A stretch of 15,846 nt of DNA, from NCBI GenBank assembly GCA_002482685.1, contig DLGL01000048.1:1-15846 (forward strand). Reading direction: 5' to 3'. The translations under genes were made by a program, and so were the position numbers. Origin of the DNA: Bacteriovoracaceae bacterium UBA7695 (GTDB lineage Bacteria > Bdellovibrionota > Bacteriovoracia > Bacteriovoracales > Bacteriovoracaceae). Positions within the stretch are counted from its first letter, which is position 1; every line of letters starts with the position of its first letter. Positions 1 to 6,020 of this stretch are shown here, piece by piece. The notes below the pieces were generated by a model that saw only the letters and a program-made list of their open reading frames with translations, had not been told where the DNA came from and made no database searches.

Positions 1-164
1 GGGACAACGATCATGAAGAGGAGTCTTAAAAAGATCTGACCAACTGGCACCATAAGGTATTCGTTAATTTTTGTGACCCAAACAACATCCTGATAAGGAT
101 GAACGAGAGTTCCAAAAACGATACCTAAAATGAGGCCCAACATTAGTTTGTAGTGGTTTTTCAT
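1..164 (-). CDS. Dicarboxylate/amino acid:cation symporter (SDF family), N-terminal fragment
   Basis: Reading the minus strand from an ATG at 164 gives 54 codons that run off the left edge of the window, with no stop. The protein begins MKNHYKLMLGLILGIVFGTL, continues through an IPxY-like loop region and reaches a VPVGQIFLRLLFMIVVP stretch. A first hydrophobic helix (LGLILGIVFG) followed by GxxFLRLLxMIVVP is the signature start of the sodium/proton:dicarboxylate or glutamate symporter family (PF00375, GltP/DctA/GltT type), which imports acidic amino acids or C4-dicarboxylates through the inner membrane. A GGAG ribosome binding site lies at 169-172, four bases before the start. The substrate cannot be decided from this fragment. 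It is divergent from the LON-domain gene at 379, and the 214 bases between them hold no gene that I can support. Confidence 0.87.
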   Translation of the reverse strand, partial: MKNHYKLMLGLILGIVFGTLVHPYQDVVWVTKINEYLMVPVGQIFLRLLFMIVV

Positions 165-378
165 AAAACTCCAGGAAAGTTACAATCCTTTAATACTAAG
201 AGAATTAGGGGGAGATGCGAAACGTTTTATTCCGATCTGTGCGCTTCGAGTCAGTCCACTTCGCTCTCAAACCTTTTGCAAAAGATAAGAGTTACCTTTT
301 GTTGAGGACTAAAACTTGCTTCCTTACGCCAGAGGCGTATCGTTTCATAGAGCACAATGCACGGAGTAAACATAATTT

Positions 379-993
379 ATGGATAACCGGGTTTTTCTTT
401 TTCCCCTCAGCAACTCCCTCCTTTTTCGGAAGGTGACACTGCCTTATCATATCTTTGAATCCCGCTACCGCAAGATGATCAAGGACTCCATTGACCAGCA
501 AGTTCCCATCGCCGTTGTGGCCGCAGATCCCAGCAACAATTATGAAGGGGCGATATGCGTAGCAGGTATGCCGCATATTCTGACAACCTACGCAGATGGC
601 AGAATGGATATTTATATTACGGGTGCTGTGAAGTGCAGGCTCACCGATTTTGACCGCGAAAATCCCTACAAGGTTTATCACTACCAGTCTCTCGAGGAGA
701 ATCTGTTTGTGAACGATTCCTTTTCATTCGAACTTGAAAGCTTGAGAGGCATTCTAGAGAGATGGGCGCGGCATTTTTTGCAAGATCAAGGGCAACGCCA
801 AAACTTTTCCAGCACACTGGAAGATCCAGAAGTCTTAATCAATTATTGTGCAGTGTTTTTACTTGATGATGTTGAAGAGAAACAAGAAGTCATGGAAGCG
901 GCGACGATGCGGAGAAAAGTTCAGATTCTACTTAGGGCAGTTGGCCCAAAGGAAATTACCCTCGGGCCATTTTTACCAGCATTAAGATTCTAA
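379..993 (+). CDS. Stand-alone LON substrate-binding domain protein
   Basis: This 204-residue protein matches the N-terminal substrate-binding domain of Lon protease (PF02190). The family start is visible at residues 5-30: VFLFPLSNSLLFRKVTLPYH followed by IFESRYRKMI, the equivalent of the usual FPLxxxVLFPGxxLPLHIFExRYRxM. The AAA+ ATPase and Ser-Lys protease domains of true Lon are absent and the length fits the small LON-only family. Such proteins lack catalytic activity of their own and are thought to bind unfolded or regulatory proteins; the target here is unknown. The ATG is the first possible start because a stop lies two codons upstream. GGAG at 363-366 is the nearest Shine-Dalgarno-like sequence, with a long 12-base spacer. 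Local GC (50-55% in lines I counted) is higher than in the operon after 4733 (about 35% in a line counted). No signal peptide; cytoplasmic. Confidence 0.9.
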   Translation: MDNRVFLFPLSNSLLFRKVTLPYHIFESRYRKMIKDSIDQQVPIAVVAADPSNNYEGAICVAGMPHILTTYADGRMDIYITGAVKCRLTDFDRENPYKVYHYQSLEENLFVNDSFSFELESLRGILERWARHFLQDQGQRQNFSSTLEDPEVLINYCAVFLLDDVEEKQEVMEAATMRRKVQILLRAVGPKEITLGPFLPALRF

Positions 994-1006
994 GCTAGGC
1001 TTCGAA

Positions 1007-1123
1007 TTACTTCTTTTTGCTAGTTTTAGCAGCTACGATCTTTTCTTTGATCTTAGCTTTTTTCTTTGCCTGACCTTTGCGGCGAAGCATTTTAACTGCT
1101 TTGCTCTTACGTCCAAAACCCAT
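1007..1123 (-). CDS. Small very basic protein, 38 residues, unknown function
   Basis: The minus strand encodes a 38-residue protein starting MGFGRKSKAVKMLRRKGQ and ending in AAKTSKKK. About 16 of 38 residues are Lys or Arg and acidic residues are almost absent. A longer reading frame extends upstream to 1279, but the ATG at 1123 has an AGAGG ribosome binding site at 1132-1136 with an ideal 8-base spacer. A good sigma-70-like promoter (1154-1182) sits just upstream, so the longer start would lie behind the promoter and inside the divergent YceI gene. Size and charge suggest a nucleic-acid-binding or ribosome-associated peptide, but I do not recognise a family. It converges with the LON-domain gene, with 13 bases between the stops. 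Confidence 0.66.
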   Translation of the reverse strand: MGFGRKSKAVKMLRRKGQAKKKAKIKEKIVAAKTSKKK

Positions 1124-1131
1124 AAATCCAT

Positions 1132-1136
1132 CCTCT
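1132..1136 (-). promoter_or_regulatory. Ribosome binding site that fixes the start of the 38-residue protein
   Basis: On the minus strand this is AGAGG, eight bases before the ATG at 1123. It supports the short start rather than the upstream-extended frame. Confidence 0.55.
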
Positions 1137-1153
1137 TTTAAAAGTTGTTTGTT

Positions 1154-1182
1154 ATTGTAAAGAGTAACTAACTGAATGACAA
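1154..1182 (-). promoter_or_regulatory. Sigma-70-like promoter for the small basic protein
   Basis: On the minus strand TTGTCA (1177-1182) and TACAAT (1154-1159) are separated by exactly 17 bases. Each hexamer matches five of six bases of the TTGACA/TATAAT consensus. Transcription would start near 1147, leaving a leader of about 24 bases that contains the AGAGG ribosome binding site. This is the best-formed promoter I can see in the window. Confidence 0.52.
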
Positions 1183-1183
1183 T
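1155..1183 (+). promoter_or_regulatory. Possible overlapping promoter for the YceI gene
   Basis: On the plus strand TTGTAA (1155-1160) and GACAAT (1178-1183) are 17 bases apart, each matching four of six consensus bases. They occupy almost the same bases as the opposing promoter because the segment is nearly symmetric (ATTGTAA ... TGACAAT). Transcription would begin near 1190 and include the AAGGAG site at 1202-1207. It is weaker than the minus-strand promoter and could be a by-product of that symmetry. Confidence 0.3.
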
Positions 1184-1214
1184 GGGATCCAAATTATAAT
1201 TAAGGAGCACTCTC

Positions 1215-1793
1215 ATGAAAAGAATCATATTTTTGGCCGTTTTAACGCTATCTTTCCCGGCCCTGTCAGCACCTGCCATCTGTGTCTTTGACTACGCTAA
1301 GGACGGATCAACACTTTCTTGGACTGCCTTTAAAACACCTAAGAAAGTTGGGGTAACGGCCAAGTTCTCAGACTTCACGATTGTGGCCAAAAACTCTAAG
1401 TCGATTGCGGACTTAGTTTCTTCAGCAACTTTTGATGTGAACTCTCAGTCTGTTGATTCTGGTGACAAGCTCCGTGATGCTAAAATCCAAAGCTTCTTCT
1501 TTAAGAAGATGGCCAAAGGAACAAAGATCATAGGAAAAGTTGTAAAAGCGACAGACACTTCTGCAGATGTAGAATTCACATTCAACGGAGTGACAAAAGT
1601 TGTTCCAATGACGGTGAAGTTTGATGAGCCGACGAGCAAGCTTACACTGAAAGGATCTCTTGATGTACTTCAGTTTGGAATGGAGTCTAACCTCGCAGCT
1701 CTAACGAAGGCTTGTTTTGAAAAACATGAAGGTAAGACTTGGGCGGATGTGGATCTTGAGTTAGTGGCGAGTGTGAAGAAGTCTTGTAAGTAA
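1215..1793 (+). CDS. Secreted YceI-family lipocalin-like protein
   Basis: This 192-residue protein has a Sec signal peptide (MKRIIFLAVLTLSFPALSA, probable cleavage after residue 19), then one YceI domain (PF04264). Family features are the early SWTAFKTPKKVGVTAKFSDF strand pair (residues about 35-54), a region where SGDKLRDAKIQSFFF corresponds to the usual D-x-RNxHLxSxxFF motif, and alternating beta strands through LTLKGSLDVLQFGM. Family members form an extended lipocalin-like beta barrel that binds a polyisoprenoid or other amphiphile in the periplasm; this role is taken from the family. The ATG is preceded by AAGGAG (1202-1207) with a 7-base spacer. Two cysteines near residues 23 and 167 and one at 191 could form disulfides. 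It is followed by a GC-rich hairpin and appears monocistronic. Confidence 0.93.
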   Translation: MKRIIFLAVLTLSFPALSAPAICVFDYAKDGSTLSWTAFKTPKKVGVTAKFSDFTIVAKNSKSIADLVSSATFDVNSQSVDSGDKLRDAKIQSFFFKKMAKGTKIIGKVVKATDTSADVEFTFNGVTKVVPMTVKFDEPTSKLTLKGSLDVLQFGMESNLAALTKACFEKHEGKTWADVDLELVASVKKSCK

Positions 1794-1804
1794 TTAAGTT
1801 AGAC

Positions 1805-1832
1805 CCCGGGGGGGACTTGCATTTCTCCCGGG
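1805..1832 (+). terminator. GC-rich hairpin after the YceI gene, possible terminator
   Basis: CCCGGG at 1805-1810 pairs with CCCGGG at 1827-1832. The stem can extend inward through G-U pairs (GGGGA with TTTCT) to about 11 pairs around a CTTGCA loop. It lies 11 bases after the YceI stop codon. No clear run of T follows (CGAGCTTTAG), so an intrinsic terminator is only partly supported. Confidence 0.42.
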
Positions 1833-1866
1833 CGAGCTTTAGAGTTAATGAAATGAGAAAATTTTA

Positions 1867-3807
1867 GTGTATCGTGCAGATATTGATGGGTTAAGAGCAC
1901 TTGCCATTGTTCCGGTTGTGCTTTTTCATATGTTCCCTGAATACCTTCCCGGTGGTTTCATCGGAGTCGACTTTTTCTTTGTGATTTCAGGGTATCTCAT
2001 CTCTTCAATAATCTTTAGTAAGATTGAGAATAATTCTTTTAGCTTTTCAGACTTCTATGTACGTCGAGTAAATCGTATATTTCCAGCTCTTTTTCTCATG
2101 CTTACGAGTGTGCTAATCTCTGGTTGGTTTCTGCTCTTGCCGGTGGAGTTTGCAGAACTTGGAAAACACACTGCATCTGGCGCAGGATTCATTTCCAATA
2201 TTGCACTTTTTAGTGATGTTGGATATTTCAACTCGGCTGCGGAGTTGAAACCTCTTTTGCATTTATGGTCTCTAGGTATCGAGGAGCAATTTTATATCTT
2301 TTGGCCTCTCATATTGATTTTTGCCTGGAAAAAAAAATACGACCTAACTAAAATTTTCTTAATTCTCTTCTTGTTCTCTTTTTTGGTAAACGTCTTGAGA
2401 GTAGATAGACATACAGATGAGGTTTTCTTCTTGCTGCATGCCCGTTTCTGGGAATTATTAATAGGTTGTTTTTTAACCTATTTAGAGAGGAAACGAAATC
2501 TTAGAGATAAAATTATTCAATATCGTGATTGGTTTTCCGTAGTAGGATTGTCCTTGGCTTTTTTAGGTTTTTTTCTCTTAAATGGGGAAAGAAAGTTTCC
2601 AGGTGCCTGGGCCCTTATACCTACCTTGAGTACTTTCCTTCTGATTGCTGCTGGCCCCGATGCATTAATCAATCGGAAGCTACTGAGTCATAAGTGGTTA
2701 GTGGCTCTAGGCCTTATTAGTTATCCATTGTACTTGTGGCATTGGCCGCTATTGGCTTTTGGGCAAATTACTTACGGTGAATCATTTAATGCTTTTACGA
2801 AGATTATTCTCATTATTATTGCATTTCTATTAGCTTATTTCACTTATCGTCTGGTCGAGATTCCTATCCGTGAAATAAACCAGGAATTTAAAAAGCGACT
2901 GGCCGTGGTTTTAACAAGCATAGTTTTCGGCTGTGGGGGGATTGGATTACTTGCTTTTTTTGAAATTCTCCCTCCCTACAATAATTCTAATGCCATTCGT
3001 AATATCTCTGATGCTGCCTCTGATTGGGATTATCCAGGGAGGTTGATATCAGATAAGAGCAAAAAAGGTATGAGATATCGCGTACAGGGAACAGGAAATA
3101 AAGAGGTCGTCTTTATAGGTGATAGTAATATAGAACAATACTATCCTCGCGTTGAGCGGTTACTAGAAAGAAATTCTAACTTTAAGATAGTCTTCCTTGC
3201 ACATGGGGGGTGTCCGCCGATTCGAAATATCAGAGACAATCGTGATAGTACTGATTCTTGTCCAACTCATGTTGAAAATTCGATAAAAGAAGCTTTAAGA
3301 CCGGAGGTCCATTCTGTTGTGCTCGGAGCTTCTTGGTATTCATATTTCAAAAAGGATACGAAATATTATATTGAGAACAATATTTCAAAAACGATAGCTT
3401 CTCAGACAAACGGATTCGACGGTGCAATGGATGAACTAAAGAATACGTTGAAAATTTTAAAGCACTCAAACAAAAAAGTTTATCTCGTCCTGAATATGCC
3501 GATGGGTAAAGTCTATGATCCAAAACAGATGGTAGAACGTTCATTTTCGTCTACACCTGTAAAAATTCATATTGAGCCTTTAATTAAAGTAGAATTTGAT
3601 GAGAAATATGCTGAAGTAAAAAAAGCTTTGATCGAAGTTGCAATGAGTGCGGATGTCATAATTATAGACCCGATAGATCACCTTTGTCTTAAAGACATTT
3701 GTCCAACCGCGACTCAGGATGGTAAGCCCTTTTATAAAGATGAATCACATTTTAGGCCATACTACGCAAAAGAACATGTAAAATATTTGGATAGAGTCTT
3801 TGAATAA
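1867..3807 (+). CDS. OafA-type acyltransferase-3 with C-terminal SGNH domain
   Basis: This 646-residue integral membrane protein carries an acyltransferase-3 domain (PF01757, residues about 1-360) and a C-terminal SGNH hydrolase-like domain (about 410-640). The N-terminus shows the family pattern: YRADIDGLRALAIVPVVLFH with conserved Arg10 and catalytic His21, then the GGFIGVDFFFVISGYLI helix, an NRIFPAL motif and LWSLGIEEQFYIFWPL. About ten hydrophobic helices follow from there. In the SGNH part the nucleophile is in GDSN (Ser420), block II is AHGGCPP and the Asp-His pair is DESH (Asp625, His628), so the triad looks intact. Such proteins transfer acetyl or other acyl groups across the membrane to O-antigen, capsule or peptidoglycan sugars; the acceptor is not readable here. 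The start is GTG with only a weak purine-rich upstream site, but the DGLRALA motif follows at once and leaves little room for another start. Confidence 0.95.
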   Translation: MYRADIDGLRALAIVPVVLFHMFPEYLPGGFIGVDFFFVISGYLISSIIFSKIENNSFSFSDFYVRRVNRIFPALFLMLTSVLISGWFLLLPVEFAELGKHTASGAGFISNIALFSDVGYFNSAAELKPLLHLWSLGIEEQFYIFWPLILIFAWKKKYDLTKIFLILFLFSFLVNVLRVDRHTDEVFFLLHARFWELLIGCFLTYLERKRNLRDKIIQYRDWFSVVGLSLAFLGFFLLNGERKFPGAWALIPTLSTFLLIAAGPDALINRKLLSHKWLVALGLISYPLYLWHWPLLAFGQITYGESFNAFTKIILIIIAFLLAYFTYRLVEIPIREINQEFKKRLAVVLTSIVFGCGGIGLLAFFEILPPYNNSNAIRNISDAASDWDYPGRLISDKSKKGMRYRVQGTGNKEVVFIGDSNIEQYYPRVERLLERNSNFKIVFLAHGGCPPIRNIRDNRDSTDSCPTHVENSIKEALRPEVHSVVLGASWYSYFKKDTKYYIENNISKTIASQTNGFDGAMDELKNTLKILKHSNKKVYLVLNMPMGKVYDPKQMVERSFSSTPVKIHIEPLIKVEFDEKYAEVKKALIEVAMSADVIIIDPIDHLCLKDICPTATQDGKPFYKDESHFRPYYAKEHVKYLDRVFE

Positions 3808-3830
3808 AACAACAAATATTAAAACTTGAT

Positions 3831-3859
3831 TTGACCTACAAGGGTTTGTTGTAGGCCAA
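3831..3859. terminator. Hairpin between convergent genes, probable bidirectional terminator
   Basis: CCTACAA (3835-3841) and TTGTAGG (3849-3855) form a seven-pair stem with a seven-base loop. After one mismatch the TTG/CAA flanks (3831-3833, 3857-3859) add three pairs. It sits between the stops of the acyltransferase (3807) and the tail-collar gene (3867). On the minus strand it is followed by T-rich sequence containing TTTT, so it fits termination of the tail-collar gene best. Confidence 0.55.
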
Positions 3860-3866
3860 GCGATAG

Positions 3867-4508
3867 TTAATATTTAATAATATAATTTACGTAAGCATTT
3901 TTAGGTCTTGTTTCTGTTCCGCCCGCGCTTGCTGTATGTGTATTAATCGCGCCATTATCATGATGGAAAGATCCCCCAGAGTAAGATGAAGCTGATCCTT
4001 TATTCGCGGTCCTAAAAGGATGTGAGTGAGACTTTAGTTCATCTGATTGGACAGAACCTACGTTGTTTCCTGAATTTCCACCAGCTGCCATTGCGGTCCG
4101 TGTTGCCTTGTCAGGATCAAGCCCGGCGCTGTTATCAACACCTCTTAGAAATCTTCCTTGAAAATCGGGAAGATTAAAAGTGGTAGTTCCATCTCCTTCG
4201 CCAAAAGCTGTTCCAATTGAAGCAAATAGATCAGCATATGTTGTTCTGCTTACTGCGAGTCCGTTGCACAATAAATAACCAGCTGGCGCAGAAGCGCCTC
4301 CAAATGCCAGAATTGAGCCTGCCGGGTTTGAAACAGGAGCGATTACACTGTTCGTGTGCATATATAGAGTTCTAGAGTCCTCGCTAGTAAAAAGTTCACC
4401 ATCTCTTAAGTCGAAGTTTGAGATAGATGATTCTTTCGGGACGGTAACTCTTAGATCAGCATAGGAGTTGAACGAAATTAATAACAATACAGATAATGAC
4501 CATTTCAC
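3867..4508 (-). CDS. Exported phage tail-collar domain protein
   Basis: This 213-residue protein starts with a Sec signal peptide (MKWSLSVLLLISFNSYA, probable cleavage before Asp18). About 40 residues later it has a phage tail-collar domain (PF07484, residues about 60-120) with PAGSILAFGG, APAGYLLCNGLAVSRTTYA, FGEGDGTTTFNLPDFQGRF and LRG. The C-terminal part has the His-containing ELKSHSHPF segment and ends TETRPKNAYVNYIIKY, matching the usual RPKNxxxxxIIK end of short tail fibres. In phages this fold ends receptor-binding fibres; exported single-domain versions in bacteria are poorly understood and may act as surface adhesins. The start is GTG with AGAGG at 4516-4520, seven bases upstream. 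It is divergent from the toxin-like operon, with 224 bases between starts, so the two could share regulation. Confidence 0.92.
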   Translation of the reverse strand: MKWSLSVLLLISFNSYADLRVTVPKESSISNFDLRDGELFTSEDSRTLYMHTNSVIAPVSNPAGSILAFGGASAPAGYLLCNGLAVSRTTYADLFASIGTAFGEGDGTTTFNLPDFQGRFLRGVDNSAGLDPDKATRTAMAAGGNSGNNVGSVQSDELKSHSHPFRTANKGSASSYSGGSFHHDNGAINTHTASAGGTETRPKNAYVNYIIKY

Positions 4509-4559
4509 TTTTTGACCTCTCTTTAAAATTCAATCTGAATATCAAATGTGATCAGTAAC

Positions 4560-4572
4560 AAGTTGGCAACTT
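4560..4572. repeat. Short inverted repeat in the divergent intergenic region
   Basis: AAGTTG and CAACTT flank a single G, giving a 13-base near-perfect palindrome. It lies between the tail-collar gene and the SpvB-RHS operon, where an operator could act on either promoter. One such short palindrome may arise by chance. Confidence 0.28.
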
Positions 4573-4609
4573 TTAAAGTCTTTAGAAAAATTCAGACAAA
4601 GAAATTAAA

Positions 4610-4637
4610 TTGACGTCCTTTTTCTGGTTCATATTAA
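4610..4637 (+). promoter_or_regulatory. Candidate promoter of the six-gene operon
   Basis: TTGACG (4610-4615) and TATTAA (4632-4637) are 16 bases apart. Transcription would start near 4645 and leave an AT-rich leader of about 88 bases before the GTG at 4733. Other AT-rich hexamers occur nearby, so this is only the best match by eye. Confidence 0.36.
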
Positions 4638-4722
4638 ATTGGTTCGAATTTATAAAAACAGAATTGGGTTTTGAAAAAGATTTATTTCTTTTTGATTGGC
4701 TAATTTATATATCTCTATTTTC

Positions 4723-4727
4723 AGGAG
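4723..4727 (+). promoter_or_regulatory. Ribosome binding site deciding the GTG start at 4733
   Basis: AGGAG lies five bases before GTG 4733, whose product starts directly with a Sec signal peptide. The same frame is open back to a TTG at 4610, but that start has no comparable site and would bury the signal peptide 41 residues inside the protein. Confidence 0.6.
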
Positions 4728-4732
4728 TGCTT

Positions 4733-5377
4733 GTGAAGTATTTTCTCTCTTTAATTCTATTAGTCTCTTATGCTCGTGCTGACGTTTTCTCAGATCTTGT
4801 GGCTAAAACCTCATCAGTGTTTTCCGGAGTGGCCGACGTTGACGCCTCAAATCCCCATAATATGGGATTTGAGACTTTACTCACAAATCAAAAAGTGTTT
4901 TTAAACTTGTCTGTCACTCATCTTAATAGCTCGTTTTACACGATAGTGAATTCTGATTCATCAAAAAATAAAAAGAAGCTTACTCCGCCTGAAATAAATA
5001 TCAATAATTTGCAATTGTCGTTAGATGGGTCAACTAGTCCTACTGCCTCTTGTGATGGTGGGGATGTTTCTGAATCAGATACTTCATGTACGTCAAAAGA
5101 ATGCAATCCGACTCAAAGAATTATTTCCCAATGTAATGATTCAAACTGCTGGGATGTAAATCCATCAACAGACAGACTCTTAGTTTCTCCATTGTCAGAG
5201 AAATTCTGGCTTTCTTCAAGAGTCGATATCAGTGATTGTATCCCGAGTAATGTTGCAGGCGAAAAGCATGTGTTTGGAATGACTATCCAAAATACATCCT
5301 CAAGTGTTCTGAATGGTGGATCGATCCATTATGCGCTTGTGTTGGTCAATAGTGTTGCAACAACAGTGAAGAAATAA
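4733..5377 (+). CDS. Small secreted Cys-containing protein, first gene of the operon
   Basis: I do not recognise a named family. From the GTG start the 214-residue product has a clean Sec signal peptide (MKYFLSLILLVSYARA, cleavage before Asp17) and then a mostly beta, Ser/Asn/Thr-rich mature region. Six cysteines are clustered between about residues 100 and 175 (SCDGG, TSCTSKEC, QCNDSNC, SDC), which suggests disulfides in the periplasm or outside the cell. The protein looks like a distant paralogue of the next gene: FYTIVNSD resembles FSVVNSD, NNLQLSLDG resembles GELDIILDG, and the end SIHYALVLVN resembles RLKAQVLVYN. It begins the operon that ends in the SpvB-RHS protein; the next start is only two bases past its stop. 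An accessory role in assembling or displaying the large proteins is inferred from position only. Confidence 0.8.
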   Translation: MKYFLSLILLVSYARADVFSDLVAKTSSVFSGVADVDASNPHNMGFETLLTNQKVFLNLSVTHLNSSFYTIVNSDSSKNKKKLTPPEININNLQLSLDGSTSPTASCDGGDVSESDTSCTSKECNPTQRIISQCNDSNCWDVNPSTDRLLVSPLSEKFWLSSRVDISDCIPSNVAGEKHVFGMTIQNTSSSVLNGGSIHYALVLVNSVATTVKK

Positions 5378-5379
5378 TT

Positions 5380-6012
5380 ATGAAGAAATTTATAGCAATT
5401 CTTTTTCTTTCTCTTGGTTGTTCTGAGACCCCAACTCCTGTTTCTTCTAACCCAAACATGCTTAAGGAAGCCTTGTTAAGGTCAAGAAATGTTTACATGC
5501 TGGATAGGAATATTGATTATCACAACCCAGCAAAGATTTCCTTCTATCAGCAGTTTGCTGATCAGTTGATTGAGATAAATTTCCAAACACAATCCATGAA
5601 TGATTCACAGTTCTCAGTAGTAAATTCGGATTTAAGTCTTATGGAGCAACACTTGGTTAGTGATATCCATCTAGGGGAGCTCGATATCATTCTTGATGGT
5701 CAGAATATCACTGCCTGCGTAATCGATGAATGTAACGCAACTAACTGTCTTGGGACTGAAACAGTTTTAACTTCTATATCGGGCGATAAATCAACAGCAG
5801 CTGTGTTCTTGAACTTAACAAAAATGTCTCAGTCCGATCTCCCATCATGTTCGGGTTTGAACTTCTCCCAAGCTGATGTCTTTCATACGATTATTTTCAA
5901 AGAATCGACACTAGTAACAACTAGTTTAAAAGGTGCACGTTTGAAAGCTCAGGTATTGGTTTATAACAGAACAAATAAGCCTGAAGACATTAATAACATT
6001 TTCATTCCATAG
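5380..6012 (+). CDS. Probable lipoprotein, paralogue of the preceding gene
   Basis: This 210-residue product starts MKKFIAILFLSLGCSETPTP. The short hydrophobic stretch ending in LGC, followed by a Ser/Thr/Pro-rich linker, fits a lipoprotein signal with Cys14 as the lipidated residue, although the residues before it (SLG) depart from the usual L-A/S-G order. The mature part resembles the previous protein in order of motifs: FSVVNSD, LDIILDG, a Cys cluster (TACVIDECNATNC), a later DLPSC and a final AQVLVYN strand. The pair therefore probably arose by duplication and diverged strongly. The ATG lies two bases after the preceding stop and only a weak purine-rich stretch precedes it, so translational coupling is likely. 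The function is unknown; an envelope-anchored partner of the secreted paralogue would fit. Confidence 0.84.
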   Translation: MKKFIAILFLSLGCSETPTPVSSNPNMLKEALLRSRNVYMLDRNIDYHNPAKISFYQQFADQLIEINFQTQSMNDSQFSVVNSDLSLMEQHLVSDIHLGELDIILDGQNITACVIDECNATNCLGTETVLTSISGDKSTAAVFLNLTKMSQSDLPSCSGLNFSQADVFHTIIFKESTLVTTSLKGARLKAQVLVYNRTNKPEDINNIFIP

Positions 6013-6020
6013 GGCTAACA

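Noticed and set aside
325..339. Short inverted repeat TACGCC-AGA-GGCGTA upstream of the LON gene
   Set aside because: Six-base arms with a three-base loop, no T run and no promoter context; too weak to call a regulatory site.
215..436. Open frame of 73 codons on the plus strand ahead of the LON gene
   Set aside because: It overlaps the well-supported LON-domain gene in another frame, has no recognisable domain and its end lies inside that gene.
1195..1200. Perfect TATAAT before the YceI gene
   Set aside because: Transcription from it would start within or after the AAGGAG ribosome binding site, and no -35 hexamer is found at the right distance.
1124..1279. Upstream extension of the small basic protein to 90 residues
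   Set aside because: The extension crosses a good promoter and runs into the divergent YceI gene, while the ATG at 1123 has its own ribosome binding site.
4610..4732. TTG start adding 41 residues to the first operon gene
   Set aside because: No suitable ribosome binding site, and a GTG at 4733 with AGGAG five bases upstream starts directly on a signal peptide. The TTG also forms part of the candidate -35 box.
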